Assembly: GCA_963573385.1 (NCBI GenBank)
Contig: CAUYLG010071546.1
Location: forward strand, 1 to 64,000
Direction of reading: 5' to 3'
From: Cacajao melanocephalus
Taxonomy: Eukaryota; Chordata; Mammalia; Primates; Pitheciidae
DNA length: 64,000 bases
The translations under genes were made by a program, and so were the position numbers. Of the stretch, positions 39,516-51,150 are shown one piece after another (position 1 is the first letter of the stretch; each line of letters begins with the position of its first letter). The notes beneath the pieces were generated by a model. That model did not search any database and was not told the DNA's origin. It worked only from the letters and a program-made list of their open reading frames with translations.

Positions 39516-39521
39516 GTAAGC
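39516..39521 (+). promoter_or_regulatory. PLPPR5: Splice donor of PLPPR5 exon 1
   Basis: GTG|GTAAGC agrees well with the mammalian donor consensus. The protein similarity stops exactly here, and downstream translation turns into unrelated Pro/Ala/Leu-rich sequence. Confidence 0.9.
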
Positions 39522-39640
39522 CCGGGGGCGCTCGCCCTCTCCCTCGCCGACTCCCTTCTCGCGCCCCTCGCCTTCGGGGTGGAGGCCCCGCGGAGGGTTG
39601 GGGTGCGGTAGGCTTTGCCTTCTAAGTTCCTCCAAGTTAC

Positions 39641-41329
39641 AGGCAGCCCCTACCCCAGAGGACATTCTAGGGAACGTGATGGGTGGGTGCGAAGGACGCC
39701 CCCAGCGCTTCCCACAGGCCATCCCCGCACACCCCCGCATCCTCCGCGGTGGCTGCAGCGTCGGGTGACGGGGCAGGGATGGAAGGGAAGAGGGGCTGTA
39801 GGTGGTGAGGGGTGGGCATCGGGGTTGCAAAGGAGGTGAGCTTTCGGGGTGAATCTTGACTCCATCTACTCTGTGGCCTTGCCTCACTCACTGCCTCCTC
39901 TCGGATTGCGCCGGGAAGGAGAGCAGTGGCGGGCGGGCCGGCGAGGAGACAGGGGATCGGTTGCTGGGGTGTGGAAGGGACTCCCGCTTCCCGAGTCGGC
40001 GCACGTATTTCTGTTTCACCACCTCCTTCCTCTTCAGATGAAAGTGCCAATGGGACTAAGCTGACCAGGGAAGAAATATCTGAAAAAGAATTTGAGAATT
40101 TCTAAATGAAGAGGCCTCAGCCGCAGTGCTTTGCTGAAAAGCAGGAGCTGTGCCTCAGTTACCAGAGCACTTCAGATTTATTTAAAGGCTGCTCCGCTCC
40201 CTGGGCGGTTTAAGCCCTTTTCTCTTAGAACCTCACAGAGCATGTCTTTTGGATTTATTGAGTCTGTGTGTGTGTGATGAGAGAGAAAGAATGACTGTAT
40301 AGATACACACAAGTATATATACACACATCACATATGTACATATGAAATTACTGGGATAAGTTACACATAATATTAATTTTATTATAATACTTTACATATG
40401 TGAATATGCTACAGATTTATTCTTAGGAGAATTGTTGCTGTTTCTTCAGAAAACCTGCTATGTTATGATTCCTTTAATATTGACAAAGTCTTGGGGGTTC
40501 CCTTCCTGTGATGTGCGCTGTCTCTGTCAGTAGATAACAAACAGGGAATTAGAAAATGAAAAGAAAAGGAAAAATGAAGTTTTATTTACAGTAGCAAAAC
40601 GTGTAAATCGCAAGAATGAATGTTAAGAATGTCTGCTGAATCCATTAGGTTTGGATATTCATCTTTTTTGAGTTTAGGAGCAATTACTTACTAATTTGCA
40701 AAATGATGAAAAGTTCCTAACACATAAATTAGAATTCAGTGAACAAATCAAGGAATTTCTTGATAATCTTAAAGAAACTTTTTCACGTGTTCTGTGATAG
40801 TTGACTTCAAAACTTCTAGCATAATGGTTTGAAATGTGTTAAACCTTGCCCCAGATAATGTTTTACTGTTTAAAATACATATTATAAGTTGCTAAAATTT
40901 GTCAATAGCCCCAAATCCAGCCTTCATGTTTATGTTCTCTTCTCTCCATTTCACAAACTGGCAGAGAAAAAAAAATGGTCGTTTTTTGGGGGGCACTTTT
41001 TACTTTCTGGAGATCTGGGTTTCCTTACATTTTTTCCAGGAAACTGAATGGTCCAGATATTTTTTCAAGGATGGTTTTAAAGAAAAAAGGAAAAGCCTGT
41101 TACTTTCAGTTCATTGGTTTGGTCATAGCTATAATCCATAATGTCTCTAATTCTTCCTTTAATTACCGTTCTATGTCTTATTTAAATGAGATAGCACTTT
41201 TCAATCTTAACCAGCCAGTCATGGTGGCAGGTGCTAGTTAGAGACAAGAACACACTGGCCCAAAGATTTGGCTGATTCTCCACTTAGAGGGAATATAGGA
41301 TGGAGAAGAAGAATGAATTAGTCACTATT
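39641..41329. other. Intron 1 start, mostly unique
   Basis: GC-rich shoulder of the CpG island to about 39990, then AT-rich unique sequence. A short TG run sits near 40267-40275, followed by a TACACACA/TATATA-rich stretch to about 40345. No gene. Confidence 0.45.
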
Positions 41330-41475
41330 TAGTGCCTGCTCTATTCTGGGTGCCAAATAGTCATAGTTGCATATATTTCTCAGAGCAGCTCTACCAGGAC
41401 ATATTATCTCCAATTAATATTTGAGGAAACTGAGGTTCAGATAATAAATTGGGAGTATCTAAAAACAAAAGGGTA
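41330..41475 (-). mobile_element. MIR SINE
   Basis: Antisense MIR: TTAGTGCCTGCTCTATTCTG, CTCCAATTAATATTTGAGGA and AACTGAGGTTCAG. Confidence 0.8.
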
Positions 41476-41869
41476 GGTATGGCATTTGTATGCCTATAGG
41501 ACTGATACCGAATGCCATATGACTTCCACTGCTTCCAAAGAGCTTGTTCTCTGAAAGAAGATGGAAGCTGGCTGGTCAGGCAGGCATTGAGAATGCAAGT
41601 GGATAGATTTTTCTAAGGTCAGAATCCAACTTGATTTCCATGTTTTGACTTTTAGTTCTTTTAGGTACAAGAGAATGGATTTGGGAGCCAGTTTAGAAGA
41701 GAAGGAAGTGGTAGGTTTCGGAGGATAGCTGCGCCTCCAGCCTTTGCTTTCCCTTCTGCTTCTAGGAATAGGGCACTCTGTTACCATGTGAGGGTCTGGG
41801 AGCAGTAAGGGCAGCTCTGCCTCTCCACTCCTCTCAAGAACACTGGGTTAGCATGCCCACTTGGGCATC

Positions 41870-42090
41870 AAAATAATAATATTAATAATGATGTTAACAG
41901 TACCCACCATTTGTTGGGTTATTACTTTCTTCTGTATACTCTAATAGACTTTCTACGTACCTTATATCCTTCTGATATTTGCATTTTCTCTGAAAGCAAT
42001 AATTATTATTCTCATCTAATATTTGGGAACACAAAGGCTTAGAAAGATTAGCTTGTTCAAAGACCAAGGCTAACAATGTTACACCCAGAA
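41870..42090 (-). mobile_element. MIR SINE
   Basis: Antisense MIR: AACAGTACCCACCATTTGTT, ATTATTATTCTCATCTAATA, GGCTTAGAAAGATTAGCTTG. 41476-41869 between the two MIRs shows no feature. Confidence 0.7.
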
Positions 42091-42404
42091 TTCTCCCCCT
42101 ACTCTATCATACTCTCAAGTGTGGTTTTCCTATAACACGATGAAAACTCAATTTGCTCATGAAACATTCTTCTAAATAAATGCCTCAAAAGGTCTCTTTT
42201 ACATTTTTTGTACTGTAGTAATAAAGGTTCATATATAGATCTTTAACTTTCAAACTGATTTCTAGTTCTTGAGAGTAATTTTGAAAAGCAATTCTCCTCA
42301 CTACCACAATCTATATATTTGATTCATACTTGTGAAATTCATTTACATAAAAATTAAAAACAATATGTATTTTGAATTTTGTCACTTTTACATAGTGCTG
42401 ACTT

Positions 42405-42625
42405 GGGGCCCAGGTTCGGAGCCTAATAAATTTGGATTCAAATCCAAAGTACAGCCTGATGCTTTGTTAAGAGTTGGGAACTCTACTTGCTGTGTAATCT
42501 TGAACAATGTATTTAAGCTCCTTAAGCCTCAATTTTCTTAGTGACAAGGTTTTGAATATCAAATTATAGTTATAATATGCAAATATCATCTTTGGCCCAT
42601 AGTTGATACTCCATAAGAGTTCACT
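42405..42625 (+). mobile_element. MIR SINE
   Basis: Sense MIR: TTGGATTCAAATCCAAAGTA, CTTGCTGTGTAATCTTGAAC, TTAAGCTCCTTAAGCCTCAA and CCCATAGTTGATACTCCATA. Confidence 0.85.
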
Positions 42626-42649
42626 ACATTATTAACATTATTAAGAAAA

Positions 42650-43500
42650 TAATAATTCAGTATTTATTGAATTCCTGTGTTCCAAGCATTATATCTAGCC
42701 AAATAGAGGTAATTAAGGCAACTTCAGCAGTAAACAGTAGTAAGTGATCCTGAGGAGTTTACAGCCTAATTTGTGAAATTAGATAAACATACCACAGATC
42801 ATAATTATGACAGAAGTTATACATGTGTATGTATATATGCATATACATGCATCTGTATATACCACAAAGACCTCTAGTGGTTCCAAAGAGGATGAGATCA
42901 CTTTTATTTGAAGACACGGGGAAAGGCTTCATGGAGAAGATGGTGGCATTTAAGGGGTGTCTTGAAGGAAAGGCTGAAACGGAATTTGCGTTAGGACATC
43001 ACAGAAGCAGTTCTGTGAACAACCCTGTGGAGGCAGCAAAGGGAGACTGTACTCTTGAAACAAATTGGTTTGTTTTGTTTCTAAGAGTGGTGTGGGGGGA
43101 AACGGGGTATATACCTGAAGATGAAGGCTGGGGTCACAAGACCTGAAATGCCATGCCAGGCTGAGAGATTTTCTCAATTTGGTAGGAATTTAGCAGAGAC
43201 AAAGTCTGATCGGTGGTGTTTTAGGACATTTTTTAGGTAGTAGTGTAAAGGATGCTAATGTTACCAAAATACATAATTGAAACTCTTCATCTTCAAGTTT
43301 ATTTTGTATTGCCTCGTATTATCTCAGTTGTATTTTCAGAAAACACCTGTAATTTGGACTTATTTACACAAATGATGTAGTTTATAAACTCTCTGAAAAT
43401 AGGTACTGTTCAGTTTGTTCTGTATAGCATTTGCCAGAGCACTGCATACTGCTCATACGACATAGATTTAGTTAGTGATCCTTGGTGTTCATTGATTGAA
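42650..43500. other. Ancient repeat remnants (L2/MIR-age)
   Basis: 42650-42800 and 42890-43260 read as an ancient interspersed repeat of the same kind as 22620-23150 (GGCTTCATGGAGAAGATGGT, TGCCATGCCAGGCTGAGAGA). 43380-43500 resembles an L2/MIR 3' end. Family not assigned. No gene; the 107-codon frame at 42823-43146 has no recognisable domain. Confidence 0.45.
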
Positions 43501-43974
43501 AGAACTGGTGATGACAATGGTTTCTGCTCCCCAAATTTGGGTACAGTGACCACTAGCAGCTATTGTTCCTTAGATCTCTGAGCAACATAGATGATTGAAA
43601 GGAGATGAAGTTAGATTACTATCTTCATAAGATAAAATAAAGATAAAGAAAACCAGCACCAAACAAGGCAGCCCCTGACACTGAGCACAGCAGGTTTGAA
43701 CGTTAAGGTATGTCTCAGATTATTTATGTCTGCAACCCCAGGAAGCTCCCTCTGGACCCTGAGACTTAGATTTGAGAATGTAGCTACTGATGCTATCCCA
43801 AGGGTGCTGGCGTCACTGCATGTGGTGGAGATAGATGATAGAAAGTCATCTCATGCCCAGAGCTCCCCATTGGATCAATGTGCCTAAATTTTCCCATAGA
43901 CCTCTTTTCTCCCACACTTTGCCTTAGGTATCACTGCCCATCCCCATTCCTGGAACACTCTCCTGTGGTGTGGT

Positions 43975-44110
43975 ACAGAAGAAAAAGCACAGGCGTGGGT
44001 TACAGATGTGTCTGGATTCTTATCCTAGTTTCTCCCACTTACTAGCCATGTAACATCGTCAAAATGTTCTCATTCATAAACTGGACATCAAAACACTCAC
44101 CTCTTGGAGA
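43975..44110 (+). mobile_element. MIR SINE (first of a pair)
   Basis: Sense MIR: GTCTGGATTCTTATCCTAGT, CTCCCACTTACTAGCCATGT, CATTCATAAACTGGACATCA. 43501-43974 just upstream shows no feature. Confidence 0.75.
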
Positions 44111-44114
44111 CTCA

Positions 44115-44335
44115 GTACATGGAAAGGTTAAGATCACAGACTTTGAAGCCTTCTTGAGTTTGAAGGCCAGATCTGCTACTTTCCAGCTGTGAGAATTTGA
44201 GCCAGTTAGCCTCTCTATGCCTCCGTTTTCTCGATTGTAACATAGAGGTAATGAGCACTGGCCTCATAGGATTATTAAATATGAAATGGGTTAACACGTG
44301 TGAGTATCAAAGTAGTCCCCCGCTGTGTATGTGTT
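44115..44335 (+). mobile_element. MIR SINE (second of a pair)
   Basis: Sense MIR directly after the previous one: GGTTAAGATCACAGACTTTG, CAGATCTGCTACTTTCCAGC, CCTCTCTATGCCTCCGTTTT and AACATAGAGGTAATGAGCAC. Confidence 0.88.
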
Positions 44336-44604
44336 AGCTCCTATTAGGCTTTCCAAGGCTGTGTTGATTAATCAGGAAACCTCTTTAAACCACCTAGCAA
44401 AATACTTTTGTTTTTTAGTGGATTCCAAGGCCAGAAAGAAATTAAATGTGGATAGAAACCACTTAGTTTAGTCTGCTGACCATCACAAATTGGGAGTCTG
44501 AATAAGAAGAAAAGCAAAACTTAATCAGAATTCAGTTCTTAGAATAAAATTAATGATTCCTATCTTTGGTGACTCCTCTGTTTGTCCAAGTGGGCTAAAA
44601 TTAG

Positions 44605-44765
44605 CTAAAATTTTTCATGTGTTTCTTACACAGCAGCCACTGTGTTAGGTGCATTTAATGCATTTCTTCATTGAATACTCCCCAGGAAACTACTTTCCTT
44701 AAACATAGGGGACTATCATTAAGTATATTTTACAAATGAGAAATGGGAAGTTTGGTGAGATTACT
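44605..44765 (-). mobile_element. MIR SINE
   Basis: Antisense MIR: CACTGTGTTAGGTGCATTTA, TATATTTTACAAATGAGAAA, TGGGAAGTTTGG. 44766-45409 downstream shows no feature. Confidence 0.7.
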
Positions 44766-45381
44766 GTATGTCGGACTCAAATTATTTAAATTCATTAATA
44801 TAATCAATTTTCACAATAAAATTATGGAAGAGATTTGGATGTAAGGAGTGTAGATGACCAACTGAGTCCCATGATGGCAATGCCGGAGTCCCCAAAGCCT
44901 GTGCATTTAATTTTTTGTTATATACTTGTATCCCAACATGTTAGTTAGTCTTTAAAGATTTTTACTCACAGTGATTCAATACTAGGAGTCAAATTTTTTC
45001 AAACCTTTTATCGTCAATTTCAATTTTCCTCCTTTGATGGAAAACTTCGTGTTCTATTGTAGATAATGATTTCAATGGGTGGTGTAGGAAATTGTTTGTT
45101 TCCTATTAAGCTTGGAAATGTTGTAGAGGAGTAGGTGGCAGCAGAAGGGATTCAGAGATATTTCTATTGTTTTGATTTGAAGGCATGTGTCTCATCTCAG
45201 TAGCACACCCTACTACAGTGCTAACAAGTACCACATTTATGTGGAAGCACCCTCTGGTTCTAGATCTGCATACTGTGGTACACGCAGAAGTGAAGCTACT
45301 TCTGTTTCTAAGGCACATTTCTTAAAACGAGACCTGACACTGGATTTGGGGGTGCAATGAATGTAAGGAAATTGTGTGTAA

Positions 45382-45784
<403 letters not shown>

Positions 45785-45798
45785 CATGCAGTTTCTTT

Positions 45799-47039
45799 AG
45801 TAAGAGCCTCTGTGCTTTTATTAGATTGTTGGATATATCCAAAATCCCCTAAAAATTAAGAATGACTCTTTAGGGGGTATGTGGGTCTGTTTAAACTCCT
45901 TCTTATATCTCTTAGGATCTTGCTTCACATAGATATTTTCACTCATATTCATTTATTTTCTCTCTTCTTTCCTTCTTCCCTCCCTTTTCCCTTTTCCTCT
46001 TTATTCCTCTTTGTCTCTTTTTCCATGTATTTTCTCTCCTTTGGATACCACTAAGGAGATGGTGATGCTGAGGGAAAAGCAAATACCCACAACACCATTA
46101 CCCATTTTTTCTCCCTTCACTTCTCCCACCCTTCTCTCTCTTTCCTGTTCCTGTCCCCCTCCATCTTTCATTGCTCATTATCCATGTGGCTTCTCTTGCC
46201 AGTTCCTTATCTGAAAAATACTGACTTATTCCTTCCTACTTTTCAGTGCTGTTGTGAGAATCAAATGGTTGAGAAAACACTGTGGCAACAACAAATCACT
46301 TCATACATATAAGGAACATGTAATGTGAGCAGGTTACATGGGTTATGCAGCCACCTAGTCATGAGAGATGGTTAGCACTGCTTGCAGCACTGTTTTGCCA
46401 GCTTTAGTCTGTGGTGTGGAAAAATGAATAAGATTTTTATACTTCTTTTCTGATTTTCCTATAGAAAGAATAGCAAAAATAAAAAACAGAAACAATGTAA
46501 AATCGTCTCCTAACTAATTATCAATGCAATACCCAATGGTGTTTTCAAAATATTTCAGTAAGCTCTGAGTATTGTCAAGATGATTATAAAGAATCATCGC
46601 GTTCATTTTGTAATTTGAAATAATGTTTCTAGGGAGCATAGCTGATACCATCTATTAAGTATATAATGTATTATATTAATTTTTAAATTTGTACTGTGAC
46701 ACAAACACATTATTTGCAAAGGTTTTTAATGATAGTGTATCTGCTATGTAATAGGTGTAATACTAGTACTGCCTGGGCATCTAAAGTAAGTAAGGCATAT
46801 CCCTGCCCTTCGGAGGTTCAGACAAATACACTTAAAATTACATATCCAAGCCTATTTTTTAATCTGTAAAAAACTTACTTACTAACTTACTAATCTGTAA
46901 AAAACTTAACCTGATACCTAAGAATTAAATATTAACATGCACTAAGTGCTCAATAAGTAATAGCTGCTTGTTTAACATAAATGCTAATAATTTTTATTGG
47001 TAATGGAAAGCAAATGACATTATGTGTACTTAATCGTTT
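45799..47039. other. Unique sequence with pyrimidine-rich runs
   Basis: C/T-rich stretches at about 45958-46030 and 46100-46170. AATCTGTAAAAAACTTA occurs twice at about 46861 and 46892 around ACTTACT repeats. No gene. Confidence 0.5.
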
Positions 47040-47205
47040 TTGTTGAATGAATAAGGTAAACCATTTACTATTTAATCCTTTCAGATAGTATATATAGTAA
47101 CATATCTAGGGAGCTTTAGCAATTTGCTCCAGTTGGTAAATGACATATCTAGGATCTGAACCTGTTAAGTCCAACGCTCTGTTGGCTGCAGTTGCCCACT
47201 AATTT
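47040..47205 (-). mobile_element. MIR SINE
   Basis: Antisense MIR: CATTTACTATTTAATCCTTT, GCAATTTGCTCCAGTTGGTA, GATCTGAACCTGTTAAGTCC. Confidence 0.7.
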
Positions 47206-48605
47206 GATTTATAGTATAAATGATGGCATTCCTAGTGGCAAGGGAGAGTTAAAACATATTGAGTGTACATCAATGTGTTCTTTACAGTAACCACATGCTT
47301 GTTAATATATAAGTTTAGTTACAACCAAACATAAAAAGAAGAATTTAAAATCTATGTTTAAAGATAAAGCTTTATTGATTTCTAAGACTAGTGGAATAGC
47401 CAGTAGAACTAAATTTTCCCAGCTCATCATTCTCATTCATACAGGTTGAGAAGGTAAGTTCTGAGGTCAGAGTTATGATCTTAACCTGTAGTTAGGAGCA
47501 CCCTTATAACAGACTTTGGAATATCATAAGGAGTATCATTATTATGAAAGATATTTTTAAATATGTGAAATGGAGTTTTAGATTCAGTACTATTTAAACT
47601 TTTTATGAGAATGCCAGTTTTCACTCAGCAGGCTGGTTACTTTTTTAGTCTTATTATGACAGATGTAGTTTGAGAATAACTGTCAGTAAAATTGCCATTT
47701 TTTTGATGGCAAAAACAGGATTCTAAAGTTTTATTCTCCAGGCCAGGTACATTTAAAATCCGACAGAGAGTTTTTTATGGGCTTTTTTCACTGATAAAAT
47801 GTGTGAGTTAAAGCATATGTATGTGTGTCTGTGGGGTTTGGCATATATGTGTGTATAATAAATTTGTAATTTCTCGTATGAATTCATTTTTATATTCCTT
47901 TCTTCTCACCTCTATAATGCTTCCCCCCACCCCCGCAAAAGCAACAAACAACTTTCTGGAATATTCTGATATATTCTTCCAAACTAGCACCAATGCCTCT
48001 ATGTAGATCTTTTGGACTCTCTCAGTTGAATAACTACATTCTCTTCTATGATCCCTTCATCTTTTATACAAGTTGTGAAACTCAAATAACTTTATATTAT
48101 ACTTTATATTGTGTTTTATTTAAGTTTCCATAACTAGACTTGAGCATTCCAAAGTCAGGTGGTAGTATCTGATTCAAGCCAATTTTGTCATGCCCAGCTT
48201 TTAGGTTATTTTTACTAGATGAGGTATCCAGGCACCAACTGAAGTTTGTGGTGATGATGTTATAATGAATTAAATTCAAGTGTCAGAGCAAATTCTGCTG
48301 TGCATACAGTTATTTAATAATAACTTATTAAGCAAACAGTTTAGAGATTCTGTTCTCTAAGTTCAGTGAACTCCCAACTCTCTGTCTCTGAGATGTTTTA
48401 AGTTCATGAAATCCCATATAAAAGTGTGGGCACAGCGACCGTGGGATACTGGGTCCTCAAGTTGACATGCTCCAAGCAGACACACTTTAAACCAAGCCAT
48501 TGAGGGAGAGAGTACAGGCCTTACTAGAATCCTATACTCTGTTCATTCAAGAGTAGGAAGTATCTCCAAACTATTTTAGTTAACCCACATAGCTTGAAAG
48601 CAACT
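47206..48605. other. Unique sequence, no feature seen
   Basis: About 1.4 kb without recognisable genes or repeats. Confidence 0.45.
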
Positions 48606-49250
48606 TTTTAAACTTTTATTCTAGGTTCAGGGAGTGCATATGCAGGTTTGTTATATAGGCAAATTGCATGTCACAGTGGTTTGGTGTACCACTGTGACAT
48701 GCAATTTACCTATATAACAAACCCAAGTGATAAATATAGTATCCCATAGGTAGTGTTTCAATCATGACCCTCCTCCCACCCTCTGCCTTTAAGTAGGCCC
48801 AGTGTCTATTATTCCCTTCTTTGTGCCCATATATACTCAATGTTTAGGTTGATTCAATTTCTTTGCTATTGGGAATAGTGCTGCGACGGGCACATATGTG
48901 CTTATGTCTTTATGATACAGTGATGTGTATTCTTTTGGGTATATAACCAACAATGGAATTGCTGGGTCAAATGACAGGTCTGTTTTAAGTTCTTGGAGAA
49001 ATCACCAAATTGCTTTCCACAATGGTTAAACTAATTTACGTTCTCACTAGCAGAATATAAGCATTCCCTTTACTCTGCAGCCTTGCCAGCATCTGTTATA
49101 TTTTGACTTTTTGGTAATAGCCATTCTGACTGATGTGAGGTGGTATCTCACTGTGGTTTTGATTTTCATTTCTCTAATGATTAGTGATGTTGAGGTTTTT
49201 TTCATATGCTTGTTGGCTGCAAGTCTATCTTCTTTTGAAAATCTTTGATT
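48606..49250 (-). mobile_element. L1 3' end (L1PB/L1MA-like)
   Basis: Antisense L1 3' UTR and ORF2 end: TTTTATTCTAGGTTCAGGGA, CCAGTGTCTATTATTCCCTT, TGGGTATATAACCAACAATG, GGTGGTATCTCACTGTGGTT. Its 3' UTR carries the hairpin at 48645-48723. Confidence 0.88.
48645..48723 (+). repeat. 36-bp near-perfect inverted repeat (hairpin)
   Basis: Arms 48645-48680 and 48688-48723 are reverse complements at 35 of 36 positions, with a 7-nt loop TTGGTGT. The left arm is ordinary L1 3' UTR sequence. The right arm replaces the L1 sequence expected there. Confidence 0.95.
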
Positions 49251-50869
49251 TTACCAATGAATTCATCTTTAGCATTCATCATGAGAATTCAGTCATTACT
49301 TTCATCAATGAAATTTTTTTTACATCCACAATGCTAATTAAATCAGTTGGTAATTAACATGCAGATAGCAAAAAGACTTGTAACTGCCTCTAGAGTGGGA
49401 CCTTTCTGATAAAATGCTGATGACTACCTAGGATTTGGCATTTTGATAGCATTTTAGCTGACTACTCCTTAAATCAGAAGATAAACAAACTGGTACATAC
49501 ATATCAGACAGATTATGGTGAAGTGCTTTAAATTACAGACTTCGTAACTTAGGAACTAGATCTTCTTTGTCCTCTTTATTTCTAGAATAGACTTTCAAAA
49601 TTTGTTCCCTAACGGATAACTTAATAACAATTGTGGAATTGATTAAATTGTATTTGCCATATGGCCACAGTAACATTTTGCTAGTCTATTGAATTTTTCA
49701 ATTTTTCATTAATTTGTTGATGACCTGTTTTGTGTTTGGGATGGCATGGAAATATCTAAAACACTTGGAATTGAAAGAATGGAAGTATAAAAAGAAAGGA
49801 GAGAGAGGGAGGGAACTTTTTCTACTTCCATTCTTTCTCTCCTCTCCCCTCCCTCCTTCCCTTTTTTTCTTCCCTGACTTCACTTCTGCCTTCTTTCCTT
49901 TCTCCCTCCCTCTCTCATCCTTCCTTTTTCTGGACAAATATTTGCTGAGCATCTTCTATGTGCACCATGCCTTGAGATTAAGACTTAAAGAGGTTAAATG
50001 ACTTGTTCCGAATCCTAAAACCAAGATAAAGCCTAGCCCCCACCACCTCTTCTTCAAATATTTCAAAGAAATATCTGGAAATCAAATACTTATGAAATTA
50101 TAGAGCAGTTATGTACGAATGTGCCCCTGACATCTGTACTTAACACCAAAATAACATGTGGCATTACCTCTATAAGGAAAATAGAATTTGTGTTGATACA
50201 ACCAGAACCTCTATGCTGAGAAAATTGTGTTCTGGTGAAGTGATCCCTTTCTTAAAGAGTGCTTTCAATAGTACCAGCAGAAACTGTACTTTTTAATCTC
50301 CGTTTCCTATTTAGCTTTTTCTCACACTGGGGTGCATAGAAGCACTTTTTACATGGAGAAACATCTTGTATTTCCAGAGATCTCATCAAAGCAGAACACC
50401 ATGTTCTCACACATACCAAAATTGAGCAGTCCTGGATAGAGATAATGCACATGGGGATTCATGAACTAATAGTTCCAATGAAAAATACTAGACAGCATCT
50501 TTGGGTTGGTGACAATGACCTCTTCCTTTACATGTGTCTTTGCAGTCTTGGGTTTGCTCAGTTACTAAAATGAATGAAGAGACTTAGTCAAAACTACACG
50601 ATAACCTTTTTGGTCTTTCACAAAGAGATCTTTATTCCTCTTCTCTCTCGCTTCTTATCACATGATTACTTGGGGTTCCCTTTTTATTTCTTTTGGACTA
50701 AATCTAAACACAGATATGAGAATCCAGTAGACTCTTTGTTCAAGCCACACTCTCAGACTCTTTCCGTCATCCCATTTTTGGAAAAGATTCGTGACTCCAA
50801 TGTGAAAAAGAACATGCTTCTTCTCAACTGGAACTTTTTAGTCATGAAAAATGGCTTAGATATTATACA
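49251..50869. other. Unique sequence with purine/pyrimidine runs
   Basis: At about 49790-49930 a purine-rich run is followed by long pyrimidine runs. GAGAGAGGGAGGGA near 49801 is complementary to TCCCTCCCTCTCTC near 49902. No gene; the 113-codon frame at 50574-50915 has no recognisable domain. Confidence 0.45.
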
Positions 50870-51150
50870 GTTTCATCTCTTAATTTTCAGATCAATGCCT
50901 AGAGAGATTAAGTGACTTGTCCAAGGTTATACAACTAGTGAACTAACACAAATACACAAGTAGCTAACATATATGGAGCACTTAGTGTGTATCATTGTTT
51001 CGACTACTTGATACATATCAACTAACTTAGCCCTTACATCAGCATTGTGAGGTCCCATTGTTATTTCAACTTACAGATGAGGACACTGAGGCACAGAAAG
51101 ATTAAGTGACTAACCTACGACCCCACAACAAGGAGGTGACATACGTCGAC
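50870..51150 (-). mobile_element. Two adjacent MIR SINEs
   Basis: 50870-50945 (CTAGAGAGATTAAGTGACTT, GTCCAAGGTTATACAACTAG) and 50950-51150 (ACTTACAGATGAGGACACTG, AGGCACAGAAAGATTAAGTG) are separate antisense MIR matches. Confidence 0.85.

Larger units (their letters stand above)
38620..39640. promoter_or_regulatory. PLPPR5: CpG island / PLPPR5 promoter and 5' leader
   Basis: An abrupt change from AT-rich sequence to dense CpG, with GC boxes such as GGGCGGG at about 39013-39020 and GGGGGCGGG at 39038-39045, and a CCCGGC-type repeat at about 39252-39270. It encloses the first coding exon and fades out by about 39990. No TATA box lies close to the ATG. Long open frames on both strands inside the island (up to 455 codons on the minus strand) follow from GC richness. 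Confidence 0.85.

Noticed and set aside
38847..39611. 254-codon plus-strand open frame taken as a complete gene
   Set aside because: It contains the real PLPPR5 exon, but its start has no ATG and its end reads through a strong splice donor into intron.
38520..39887. 455-codon open frame on the minus strand across the CpG island
   Set aside because: Composition (Arg/Gly/Ala/Pro-rich, no domain) and overlap with the PLPPR5 exon in antisense fit a stop-poor frame caused by GC richness. An antisense noncoding transcript from the island is possible but cannot be judged from sequence.
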